Shown piece after piece: positions 1 through 6,789 of a stretch of DNA of 10,433 nucleotides. The position numbers were made by a program, and so were the translations under genes. The DNA lies in the NCBI GenBank assembly GCA_937931765.1, contig CALHAO010000478.1, positions 1 to 10,433 of the forward strand, written 5' to 3'. A model generated the notes under the pieces. It was given only the letters and a program-made list of their open reading frames with translations, was not told the DNA's origin and did not search any database. Origin of the DNA: an uncultured Thiotrichaceae bacterium (lineage in GTDB: Bacteria; Pseudomonadota; Gammaproteobacteria; Thiotrichales; Thiotrichaceae). Each line of letters starts with the position of its first letter. The stretch's first letter is position 1.

Positions 1-69
1 GTTCAAACTAAGCACTTATCAGAAGCACTATCGTATCGGGCAATGGATAGGTTGGCGGCTGGCAGTTAG
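1..69 (+). CDS. comM: ComM/YifB-type Mg-chelatase-like AAA ATPase, C-terminal end only (partial)
   Basis: Frame 1 is open from the window edge to a TAG at 67-69 and encodes 22 residues, VQTKHLSEALSYRAMDRLAA followed by GS. The HLSEALSYRxxDR pattern is the typical extreme C-terminus of the YifB/ComM family. In ComM these are hexameric AAA+ helicases that help branch migration during natural transformation. Only the tail is visible, so no ATPase motif can be checked and the family call rests on this short match. The gene converges on the phosphatase gene at 98-868 with a gap of 28 bp. An alternative is a related C-terminal Mg-chelatase-like domain in another protein. Confidence 0.72.
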   Translation, partial: VQTKHLSEALSYRAMDRLAAGS

Positions 70-82
70 TACTGTACCAGCC
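57..82. terminator. Hairpin at the comM stop, possible terminator between convergent genes
   Basis: GGCTGG (57-62) and CAGT (63-66) can pair with ACTG (71-74) and CCAGCC (77-82). The loop is TAGT and there is a 2-nt bulge (TA). The stem spans the comM stop codon and sits between two converging genes, where a bidirectional terminator is expected. There is no strong T-run on either side (GTTCTT lies about 10 nt downstream on the + strand), so intrinsic termination is uncertain. Confidence 0.38.
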
Positions 83-97
83 TCCTAAGCACTGTTC

Positions 98-868
98 TTA
101 ATAATTCAGACGTTGCAGGATTTCACTGTGCAATGATTGGCTGGCTGCTGCTAATACGGTGGTGGTGTCCAGTGTCAAAGCACCGCCGGATAAATCGGTA
201 AATGCACCACCTGCTTCATTGATGACAACGGACAGCGCGGCGATGTCGAGAATATTGACATCTGATTCGACAATCAGGTCAATTTTCCCCGAAGCCAGTA
301 AATGGTAATGATAGAAGTCACCATAACCACGAATGCGTTGTACATCCTGAATAATTTCCCCCAACGTATTCCACTGTGACTTTCCGGCGATGGTGGCAAT
401 GTTGCCCAGTGATAAAGCCGACTTGCTCAGTTCAGTGTAACCACTTACCTGAATAGGTTGGTCGTTAAGGTAAGCACCAAAGCCTTTTTCCGCATAGGCC
501 AGCTCACCAAATTCAGGGGCATTCGATACACCGAGAATTAATTCATCGCCTTTCATTAACGCAATCTGGGTGGAGAAGAACGGGTAGCGGCGCACAAAAC
601 TCTTTGTGCCGTCAATAGGATCAATTAACCAGTTGTATTCAGCATCTTCGTTAACCTTACCGGTCTCTTCGCCATAAAAACCGTGATCCGGAAAAGCATC
701 GAGCAGAATGCCTTTGATGGTTTTTTCTGTCTCAATGTCGGCGATGGTGACAGGTGATTGATCAGCTTTGAGCTGGATTTCAAAGTCACCGTTGTAATAT
801 TTTTCAATGACCTGCTGTGCAGCCTGTGCTGCTTTCAGCGCTGTAGTCAGGAAAGGACTCATTTCCAT
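98..868 (-). CDS. hisN: Inositol monophosphatase family phosphatase, probable histidinol-phosphatase (HisN type)
   Basis: This 256-residue protein belongs to the Mg-dependent inositol monophosphatase (IMPase) fold family. The metal-site motifs are visible in order: GEE (about 66-68), DPIDGT (83-88) and LDIAA with Asp208, followed by NEAGG (217-221). The last motif normally reads WD; here the Trp is Leu, as occurs in histidinol-phosphatase-like members. HisN removes phosphate from L-histidinol phosphate in histidine synthesis. Inositol-phosphate or PAP phosphatase activity cannot be excluded from sequence alone. The frame extends upstream to a TTG at 889. The ATG at 868 is preferred because it matches the usual family N-terminus and has a GGGA about 10 nt upstream; an ATG at 862 is also possible. 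It lies 47 bp downstream of yjbQ on the same strand and may be co-transcribed with it. Confidence 0.85.
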   Translation of the reverse strand: MEMSPFLTTALKAAQAAQQVIEKYYNGDFEIQLKADQSPVTIADIETEKTIKGILLDAFPDHGFYGEETGKVNEDAEYNWLIDPIDGTKSFVRRYPFFSTQIALMKGDELILGVSNAPEFGELAYAEKGFGAYLNDQPIQVSGYTELSKSALSLGNIATIAGKSQWNTLGEIIQDVQRIRGYGDFYHYHLLASGKIDLIVESDVNILDIAALSVVINEAGGAFTDLSGGALTLDTTTVLAAASQSLHSEILQRLNY

Positions 869-915
869 GCTTGATGTTCCCGGAATCAATAATCAGGCGG
901 CGAAGTATAGCATTA

Positions 916-1332
916 TCACTCACCAATAATAGTCACTGTCAGTTTGCGATTGAAATGGCTGGTGCGGTGTTCGTACAGATAAACACCCTGCCATGTGCCC
1001 AATGCGCTTTGCCCTTTGGTGACCGGAATGGTCAAACTGTCGTTGGTTAACACACACCTTATATGCGCGGACATATCATCATCACCTTCATAATCATGCC
1101 GGTAAGCCGGATCACCATCCGGAGCTAGGCGCTGCATAATGGTTTCAAGGTCAGTGCGTACTGTAGCATCCGCATTTTCTGTAATAATCAGTGAGGCGCT
1201 GGTGTGATGGATAAACACAGTACAGATACCGGTTGTTATGCGACTGTCACGGATGTGTTTTTCCAGTTGTGAGCAAAGATTGTAGGTGCCACGGCCTTGG
1301 GTGGAGTAAGAAAATTGCTGCTGATAAATCAT
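916..1332 (-). CDS. yjbQ: YjbQ/UPF0047 family protein (secondary thiamine-phosphate synthase-like)
   Basis: This 138-residue protein covers the full usual length of the UPF0047 family. The signature blocks are present: HHTSASL (42-48) followed by TENAD, the acidic HDYEGDDDMSAHIR block (79-92), and the C-terminal LGTWQGVYLYEHR block (111-123). Conserved histidines and acidic residues in these blocks form the presumed metal or active site of the compact trimer. E. coli YjbQ has weak thiamine-phosphate synthase activity, which gives the database name; its real physiological role is unsettled. The start is an ATG with only a poor Shine-Dalgarno match upstream. It is the promoter-proximal gene of a short minus-strand group with the IMPase-family gene. 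Confidence 0.93.
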   Translation of the reverse strand: MIYQQQFSYSTQGRGTYNLCSQLEKHIRDSRITTGICTVFIHHTSASLIITENADATVRTDLETIMQRLAPDGDPAYRHDYEGDDDMSAHIRCVLTNDSLTIPVTKGQSALGTWQGVYLYEHRTSHFNRKLTVTIIGE

Positions 1333-1543
1333 CGGAACACCATTGGGTTACATTTGTTCATTAATTTTACGTGATTTTTTAGTTTGGTATCAGAGGCTAA
1401 GGTGTTTTTTGTCATTCCGGTGGTATTAATGTTGTGGAAGTGACATAGCTGAACTCATTTCCTATTAAGGGATGATGCCCTATGGTTGTTAGGTTTTCAG
1501 GCTAGACTGGGCTTTAGGTATATCGTTTTTCGTGACTAACCTC

Positions 1544-1573
1544 TGCTATGCTGTTGCAATCTATATATTGAGG
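1544..1573 (+). promoter_or_regulatory. Extended -10 promoter and ribosome site for the secreted protein at 1582
   Basis: TGCTATGCT at 1544-1552 fits the extended -10 pattern TGnTATnnT. No good -35 is seen 16-18 bp upstream, only a T-rich stretch around 1524-1530. It predicts a transcript starting near 1559. TTGAGG ends at 1573, 8 nt before the ATG at 1582, and serves as the ribosome site. The rest of the 249-bp divergent gap (1333-1581) shows no other convincing element apart from a weak AGGG/CCCT pair near 1470. Confidence 0.38.
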
Positions 1574-1581
1574 TTTTCGCT

Positions 1582-2238
1582 ATGAGGAAGAAAAATTATT
1601 TTGTGGGTGTTGTACTGCTGATGAGCGGAGTGGTTTCACCTTCCGTATTGGCAGAAGTTGCTCAAGGTAACCAATACCAATTTCCGCAACTTAATAATAC
1701 AGTAAGTTCTCAAGGGGCAGGTAGGCAACAGTATCCGGTCTATGCTTATCCGCCAGCAATGCAAACTTATCGTCAGCCAATGTATTATGGCTATCCGGCT
1801 GCCGCTTATTATTACCCTCAGGCAAGGCCGGGGCAGCCAATGACTGGCATGCCTTATGCTTATCCGGGCATGCAAATGCAGCCTCAACAAAGGCAGCCAA
1901 TGACTCAGGTGCCACAGCCTGTCAGCCAATATCGTAGCCCCTATAACCCGAATATACCTGCAACACCTGGGCCTAAGCCGCCACCTAAGCCTCAGCCTAA
2001 AAAAGTGGTCAAACCCTGGGGTGATACACGTTATATCTGGCCGGATTTTTACACCGATTTTACCGGTGATTTCTGGGATGAAATGATTAATGCACCTAAT
2101 CAAATGGGTTACATGCCAGGTGGTTGGCGGTTTCCGTCACTCAGCTCTCCTGATCCGGTGACGGTGGGTGATGCGGTAGCCAATCAGATGCCCCCTATTA
2201 TGGATGAAGGTGCGAACTTTATTGATTTTGCTAATTGA
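1582..2238 (+). CDS. Secreted Pro/Tyr/Gln-rich protein of unknown function
   Basis: This 218-residue protein starts at an ATG with a GAGG ribosome site 8 nt upstream. Residues 1-24 are a clear Sec signal peptide (basic MRKK, hydrophobic core, VLA before the predicted cut at 24/25). Residues about 48-125 are low complexity, rich in Tyr, Pro, Gln and Met, with three degenerate units built on [RG]QPM (near 65, 85 and 105). A Pro/Lys stretch at 129-144 acts as a hinge. The C-terminal part (145-218) has normal composition, with many aromatics and a WPDFYTDFTGDFWDEM-like block, then GYMPGGWRFPS and SPDPVTVGDAVANQ, so it may be a small folded domain. There are no mature cysteines. The Tyr/Pro-rich repeats recall sulfur-globule envelope proteins and other extracellular structural proteins, but this is resemblance in composition only. 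It lies 106 bp upstream of mltB on the same strand. Confidence 0.8.
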   Translation: MRKKNYFVGVVLLMSGVVSPSVLAEVAQGNQYQFPQLNNTVSSQGAGRQQYPVYAYPPAMQTYRQPMYYGYPAAAYYYPQARPGQPMTGMPYAYPGMQMQPQQRQPMTQVPQPVSQYRSPYNPNIPATPGPKPPPKPQPKKVVKPWGDTRYIWPDFYTDFTGDFWDEMINAPNQMGYMPGGWRFPSLSSPDPVTVGDAVANQMPPIMDEGANFIDFAN

Positions 2239-2344
2239 TAATCTGTTTGTTTGGGTTATAAATTTTTTGTAAGTTGTTAAGCGTTTTAAATACTAAAAGG
2301 CCGTTGATTTGGCCAAATAATGAACCAAGGAAAAGGAGAGAAAG

Positions 2345-3934
2345 ATGCAGTCAGGCAAGTTATTGCTATCGGGGCTATTGATCACAGGCTGTATGGGCTT
2401 GGTGGCGGGATGTAGTTCTTCACCGAAAAAAAGTACACCGGTCAAAAGTACGCAAGCTGACAAGCGCAAGGTGGTGAAGACTGAGTACATTGTGCGTCAG
2501 GCACCAGAAAAAGCGGCTCAGCAATATAAAGTGCCAACGGGGCTGCCTTTGAAGCCTCAGCAGGCAAAACGAACCCGTCAATACTCAGCGAAAAAGAAGG
2601 AACAAACTCAGGCACGTCTGAAATACCAGAGAGAGTGGGCGGCGAAGCAGGAGCAAGAAGCGCAAAGAGCTAAATATCAACAGGAATGGGAACAGAAACA
2701 ACAACAGAAAAAGCAGTTACAAACTGCCTCCCTGAAGGCTAGCCAGCAACAACAACAGCAGCAGAAGCAGCAGCAGGCGAAACGCCAGGAGTATCATCAG
2801 AAGTGGCAGCAACAGCAGCAGCGTAATCAACAGCAGGCTAAGCAGCAGCGCTATCAGCAACAGAAGCAGAAACAGGCACAAGCACAGACACAGGTAGTAA
2901 GACGAGTAAATCGCCAGCCTGCTGTGCAGTCGGTCGGTTACGGTGGTCGTGGTGTCGGGAATTACTCGGCGGCTTCTCTGAGTGGTAGTTTTGCCGGGAA
3001 CCGTGCCCTGCTTTATTTTATAGACGGGATGTCATCACGGCATGGTTTCAGTAAAAGTTACCTGAACGGTGTGTTTTCTCAAGCCCGTAACCGTGATGAT
3101 GTAGCGCGTCTTTGGGCCGGTAATAACGGTGGATCAAGTAGTGGCCGTGGTTGGTATAATTACCGTTCGAAGTTTGTGACAGCAGCTAATACTCAGAAAG
3201 GTGTTCAATTCTGGAATAAACACCGTGCCCATTTGCAACGTGCATCACAACGTTATGGCGTTGATCCGGAGTACATAGTTGGCATCATGGGCGTTGAAAC
3301 CCGTTGGGGCAGAATTTTGGGTAAACACCGGGTGATTGATGCTTTGACTACTTCAGCGATTGTTAACAAGCGGCGTAGCAAGTTCTTTTTTAAAGAGCTG
3401 GAAAATTACCTGCTGATGACACGTAGTGAGCGTATGGACCCGTTACAACCTAAAGGTTCGTATGCTGGTGCTATGGGTTATGGACAATTTATGCCAAGTA
3501 GTTTCCGGGCCTTTGCTGTTGATTTCAATGGCGATGGTGTGCGTGATCTATGGAATCCGGTGGATGCGATTGGCAGTGTTGCTAACTATTTTGCCAAACA
3601 CAAATGGAAGCGTGGTCAGGAAGTGGCTGTGCCAGCGCGTGTGTCTTCAATGGCTTACACAAGTATGCCTGATGGATACAAGGTGCGCTATTCAACGTCA
3701 AGGCTTGCTAAAAAGGGCATACGGCCCCGTAACGGAAGTTGGAGTAATACCGGCAGAACACATTTGTTGGCATTGACGACGGTTCCTGGCGGCATAAAGG
3801 AACCTTGGATTGGCTACCACAACTTTTATGTCATCACACGTTACAATCACAGTAATTATTATGCGATGGCTGTGCATCAATTAGCTCAAAGTGTGAAAAA
3901 GAAGGTCGGAGGCGGGCAGTACGCGCTCCGCTAA
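2345..3934 (+). CDS. mltB: Lytic murein transglycosylase, MltB family lipoprotein with Gln-rich linker
   Basis: This 529-residue protein cleaves the glycan strands of peptidoglycan, forming 1,6-anhydromuramyl ends, from the inner face of the outer membrane. A lipoprotein signal ends in VAGC with Cys23 as the lipidation site; Ser at +2 fits outer-membrane sorting. Residues about 75-185 are a Lys/Arg/Gln-rich, probably helical linker. The MltB (SLT_2) domain runs from about 212 to 518. It contains MSSRHGFSKSYL, the catalytic Glu318 in GVETRWG, the GAMGYGQFMPSS block (375-386), and an EF-hand-like calcium loop DFNGDGVRD (393-401) before LWNPVDAIGSVANYF. The usual family length is about 360 residues, so the linker accounts for the excess. 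A good AAGGAG ribosome site precedes the ATG. MltB is the best fit, but other SLT_2 paralogues share these motifs. Confidence 0.93.
   Translation: MQSGKLLLSGLLITGCMGLVAGCSSSPKKSTPVKSTQADKRKVVKTEYIVRQAPEKAAQQYKVPTGLPLKPQQAKRTRQYSAKKKEQTQARLKYQREWAAKQEQEAQRAKYQQEWEQKQQQKKQLQTASLKASQQQQQQQKQQQAKRQEYHQKWQQQQQRNQQQAKQQRYQQQKQKQAQAQTQVVRRVNRQPAVQSVGYGGRGVGNYSAASLSGSFAGNRALLYFIDGMSSRHGFSKSYLNGVFSQARNRDDVARLWAGNNGGSSSGRGWYNYRSKFVTAANTQKGVQFWNKHRAHLQRASQRYGVDPEYIVGIMGVETRWGRILGKHRVIDALTTSAIVNKRRSKFFFKELENYLLMTRSERMDPLQPKGSYAGAMGYGQFMPSSFRAFAVDFNGDGVRDLWNPVDAIGSVANYFAKHKWKRGQEVAVPARVSSMAYTSMPDGYKVRYSTSRLAKKGIRPRNGSWSNTGRTHLLALTTVPGGIKEPWIGYHNFYVITRYNHSNYYAMAVHQLAQSVKKKVGGGQYALR
2615..2890 (+). repeat. 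Gln-codon-rich low-complexity repeat inside mltB
   Basis: CAG/CAA triplets dominate this stretch, giving a long run of Gln with Lys, Arg and Ala. At protein level there are degenerate units centred on a Tyr with a Trp four residues later: Y94/W98, Y111/W115, Y150/W154, and a fourth Y170 lacking the Trp. The mix of CAG and CAA suggests the tract is kept at protein level rather than being a fresh triplet expansion. It is prone to length variation between strains. Confidence 0.75.
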
Positions 3935-3948
3935 TCGGGCGAATAATA

Positions 3949-4003
3949 CTTGTGATCCGGGTTTGTGTAGTATCAGACTCGGATCAAGCTAATAGATATT
4001 TTT
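3949..4003 (+). terminator. Stem-loop downstream of mltB, possible intrinsic terminator
   Basis: TGATCCG (3953-3959) pairs with CGGATCA (3980-3986). An alternative register pairs CTTG (3949-3952) with CAAG (3985-3988), with a 2-nt bulge. An inner GTTTG/CAGAC stem (3961-3965 with 3974-3978, one G-U pair) stacks inside. A TTTTT run lies at 3999-4003, but 10 nt separate it from the stem, which is longer than in a classic intrinsic terminator. Position 15 bp after the mltB stop supports a transcript-end role. Confidence 0.45.
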
Positions 4004-4106
4004 AATTGGATATTTTTTGATCACTCTTGCTGTTAGACACTGTACTTGCTCAAAATTTGATTGAAATGATGAATTATTATTAAGTTTTACAACTTTCGAC
4101 CTATAA

Positions 4107-4123
4107 AAAGCATGGTATGCTTT
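4107..4123 (+). promoter_or_regulatory. Extended -10 promoter within a short dyad, upstream of the DUF1800 gene
   Basis: TGGTATGCT (4113-4121) is an extended -10 match. It lies inside a perfect inverted repeat, AAAGCAT-GGT-ATGCTTT (4107-4123). No good -35 is present at the right spacing (TTTCGA at 4094-4099, 16 bp away, is poor). The predicted transcript start near 4128 leaves a leader of about 34 nt with no recognisable Shine-Dalgarno sequence. The dyad could be a repressor site that covers the -10. Confidence 0.38.
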
Positions 4124-4161
4124 GCAGCGTGTTTTCCATTTCACTATAGAAAATTTTGCTT

Positions 4162-5454
4162 ATGAATGAATTGACATTCGGTGAGGCTCGACACCTGACC
4201 GTCCGTACCGGGCTTGGTGCGGAATGGGGGAGTATTAAGAAGTTGGAAGGCTTGCCGCGAGAGAGGGCCATTGAATACATTCTTAACCCAGCGCCCTCTA
4301 ATACTCGCCCTGTGCCTTATCTGACTCCATGGAACAAGCTGGAGCCAATGCGTGATGCGGGTGCTAAAACTCGTGCAGATGCCTGGGTGATGGCTCAAAA
4401 AGAAGGTCAGCGCCTTCAGGGTTGGTGGATAGAACAGTTATTCAGAACGAATACCCCGCTTGTAGAGCGTATGACACTTTTCTGGCATAACTACTTCACT
4501 TCTTCTATCCAGAAGACATTGCAGCCTAGTTTGTTACACCAACAAAATCTGATGTTGCGTAAACATGCATTGGGTAACTTTCGAAATTTGCTGCGTGCTG
4601 TGGCGAGAGACCCGGCGATGCTGGTTTATCTTGATGGCTATAAAAATGTCAAGGCTGAGCCTAATGAAAATTTTGCGCGTGAGCTGCTTGAACTATTTAC
4701 GCTTGGGCATGGTAACTATACGCAAAATGATGTTGAGGCTGCGGCTAAAGCTTTCACTGGTTGGGGAGTGCACCCGCGAAGCGGCAAGTTCCATATCAGT
4801 GGTGAACATCATGATGGTAGTCGTAAGTTATTTTTACGCCGTGCGGGTAATTTTACCGGTGACGATATTATCGAAATCCTGCTCCAGAATCCGCGCACTG
4901 CAGAACGTGTGACTGAAAAATTCTGGAAAGCATTTATCAGTGATATTAATCCTCCCCGTCAAACAGTGGTGCAATGGGCAAACCATTTCCGTAATAGCAA
5001 TTATGATATTAAGACGCTGATGCGGGTGATGCTGAACAGTGATGAGTTTTGGTCAGAGCGGTTTCGTGGCACATTAGTGAAGTCGCCTGTCGATTTATTA
5101 ATAGGCACTATTCGTACCATTCCTTACCCGCGTGAAAATACGACTAAAATGGTTAACCTTTGCCGTTTGTTGGGGCAGAAGCTGTTTGATCCGCCAAATG
5201 TGAAAGGTTGGGAAGGCGGAGATCACTGGATTAGTACGCAAACCTTACTGGTGAGAGCATCCTATCTGGCAAAAATCTCCAGAGGAAATCTGAATATAAG
5301 AGTTAAGACCGGGCCACATATAAGGGCAAAAAATAACGAAGAAATGCTGGAGTGGTTATTAGCCGTTCCGCCATTAAATAAATTGCCGGAAACACCGGGT
5401 AAACGCAGATTGGCACATGCGTTGCTCAAGGACCCTGCGTTTCAGGTGACATAA
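4162..5454 (+). CDS. DUF1800 family protein
   Basis: This 430-residue protein is a nearly full-length DUF1800 member, a family of unknown biochemical role. Hallmarks: EARHLTVRTGLGA at the N-terminus (8-20), TLFWHNYFTSS (105-115), the strongly conserved LDGYKN ... PNENFARELLELFTLG block (157-182) followed by FTGWG, and near the end DPPNVKGWEGGDHWI (343-357). The ATG at 4162 is chosen over a TTG two codons upstream because it gives the normal family N-terminus; an in-frame stop at 4147-4149 rules out a longer protein. No signal peptide is seen, although the partner gene just downstream encodes a Tat-exported DUF1501 protein. The two families are very commonly neighbours. The gene lacks a visible ribosome site. 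Confidence 0.92.
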   Translation: MNELTFGEARHLTVRTGLGAEWGSIKKLEGLPRERAIEYILNPAPSNTRPVPYLTPWNKLEPMRDAGAKTRADAWVMAQKEGQRLQGWWIEQLFRTNTPLVERMTLFWHNYFTSSIQKTLQPSLLHQQNLMLRKHALGNFRNLLRAVARDPAMLVYLDGYKNVKAEPNENFARELLELFTLGHGNYTQNDVEAAAKAFTGWGVHPRSGKFHISGEHHDGSRKLFLRRAGNFTGDDIIEILLQNPRTAERVTEKFWKAFISDINPPRQTVVQWANHFRNSNYDIKTLMRVMLNSDEFWSERFRGTLVKSPVDLLIGTIRTIPYPRENTTKMVNLCRLLGQKLFDPPNVKGWEGGDHWISTQTLLVRASYLAKISRGNLNIRVKTGPHIRAKNNEEMLEWLLAVPPLNKLPETPGKRRLAHALLKDPAFQVT

Positions 5455-5539
5455 TTTAGTCATCAAAGGGTTATTAGTTGGATAAAAGTCAGACATCGTG
5501 ATGCAGTATGTCCGGGTCTGTTAGGAGTTGAGAGAAAGG

Positions 5540-6721
5540 ATGGATAGACGTGATTTTTTAAAGCTGGCAGGTGCTGCCTCAGCAGCTGGTCTTGCGCCGG
5601 ATGTACTTTGGGCTGCTGGTCAGCAGCAAAGCAATGGACAGCGACCCCGTCAGCGTAAGCTGGTTCTAGTGCGGTTGAAGGGGGGGAATGATGGTCTTAA
5701 TACATTAATTCCGCATTTTGATTATGAAAAATATAAGTCATTGCGCCCGAATATTAGCATGCCGCACCATAAGAAAAAAATTGATCAGCGGGTGTTAGGT
5801 GACAGTGGTATGAGCATGAATCCGTACATGGATAAACTGCGGCCCTGGTGGAAAGCTAATGATATGGCCTGGATACAAGGTGTTGGTTACCCCAGACCTA
5901 TTCTGTCTCACTTTGAGTCAGGTGATGTTTGGGATATGGCCACACGTTCCGGCCAATCAAATAAAGGCTGGTTAGCCCATATATTACCAAGTTATCAAAA
6001 AAATCTGCACGGTATTGTATTAGGCGATGAGCTTGGACCTATGGCGGGTAAAGATTGTTATGCGATAGCCATGAAAAGCCCTGAAGTGTTTGTCAGTCAG
6101 GCTGAGCTTTTTGAGGGTGCTCAGGTGCATAAAAAAGTGAATAATCCTGCACTGGCCCACTTAACCAGAATTCAGTCTCAGGTGATGGGTGCCAGCGATG
6201 AGATGATTGCAAAGATGACAAATCCGAGACAGGTCGGACAGGGTTTTGCCAATAGTAAGTTGGGTCGACAGTTAGAGTCAGTCGCTAAGATGATTATTAA
6301 CGGCGTTAGTGCACCAGTTTATATGGTGGAGTTGGATGGTTTTGACACTCACGCTAACCAAGTGAATCTACAGAATCATAACCTGAGTTATTTGGCTGAT
6401 GCATTAGATTCGTTTGCGACGGCGATGAAGCGCCATGGTCATTGGGATGATGTGTTAGTAATGACTTATTCTGAGTTCGGGCGCAGAGTGGCTGAGAACC
6501 GGGGTGGTGGCACTGATCATGGTGCAGCTTCGGTGCAATTGGTGATGGGTGGTAAGGTCAATGGTGGCGTCTATGGCAGCAAACCTGACCTGCACCGTTT
6601 GGATGAACAGGGTAATCTTAGGATGACCACTGATTTCCGTAAGGTTTATTCGACCATTACTCAGCGCTGGCTGAGGCAAAGGAATCCTTGGGCGCAATAC
6701 GGTACTTTACCGTTCGTATGA
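5540..6721 (+). CDS. DUF1501 family protein with twin-arginine signal
   Basis: This 393-residue protein begins MDRRDFLKLAGAASAAG, a clear twin-arginine (Tat) signal; a cut near residue 26 after WAA is likely. Export by Tat implies folding, often with metal, before crossing the inner membrane. DUF1501 proteins resemble the alkaline phosphatase/sulfatase superfamily. Candidate metal or active-site blocks are GGNDGLN (48-54), SHFESGD (123-129), DGFDTH (266-271), SEFGRR (311-316) and GTDHG (324-328). The substrate is unknown. The frame extends to a TTG at 5528, but the ATG at 5540 gives the standard N-terminus, with TAGGAG 12 nt and GAGA about 6 nt upstream. It lies 85 bp after the DUF1800 gene and is probably co-transcribed and functionally linked. 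Confidence 0.92.
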   Translation: MDRRDFLKLAGAASAAGLAPDVLWAAGQQQSNGQRPRQRKLVLVRLKGGNDGLNTLIPHFDYEKYKSLRPNISMPHHKKKIDQRVLGDSGMSMNPYMDKLRPWWKANDMAWIQGVGYPRPILSHFESGDVWDMATRSGQSNKGWLAHILPSYQKNLHGIVLGDELGPMAGKDCYAIAMKSPEVFVSQAELFEGAQVHKKVNNPALAHLTRIQSQVMGASDEMIAKMTNPRQVGQGFANSKLGRQLESVAKMIINGVSAPVYMVELDGFDTHANQVNLQNHNLSYLADALDSFATAMKRHGHWDDVLVMTYSEFGRRVAENRGGGTDHGAASVQLVMGGKVNGGVYGSKPDLHRLDEQGNLRMTTDFRKVYSTITQRWLRQRNPWAQYGTLPFV

Positions 6722-6789
6722 TGTTTGTCTGAGCGCTGACTTTGCTGCATAATCGCTATCCCTAAGTGATTATGAGTGATGATTCCAGC

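Noticed and set aside
1636..2103. Open minus-strand frame of 155 codons opposite the secreted protein
   Set aside because: It is a mirror of the Pro/Tyr/Gln-rich repeat region, with an Arg/His/Ile/Leu-rich product, no ribosome site and no family resemblance. The + strand product has a convincing signal peptide and ribosome site.
1582..2238. Firm naming as a sulfur globule protein
   Set aside because: Only Tyr/Pro-rich composition and a signal peptide agree. The C-terminal domain is different, and no sulfur-oxidation genes are in the window.
2299..2317. GGCC...GGCC hairpin before mltB as a terminator or operator
   Set aside because: Only 4 bp of pairing, and a T-run is absent; likely chance.
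2730..2890. CAG/CAA-rich stretch as a microsatellite or CRISPR-like repeat
   Set aside because: It is in frame within mltB, mixes synonymous codons, has no regular unit and no spacers.
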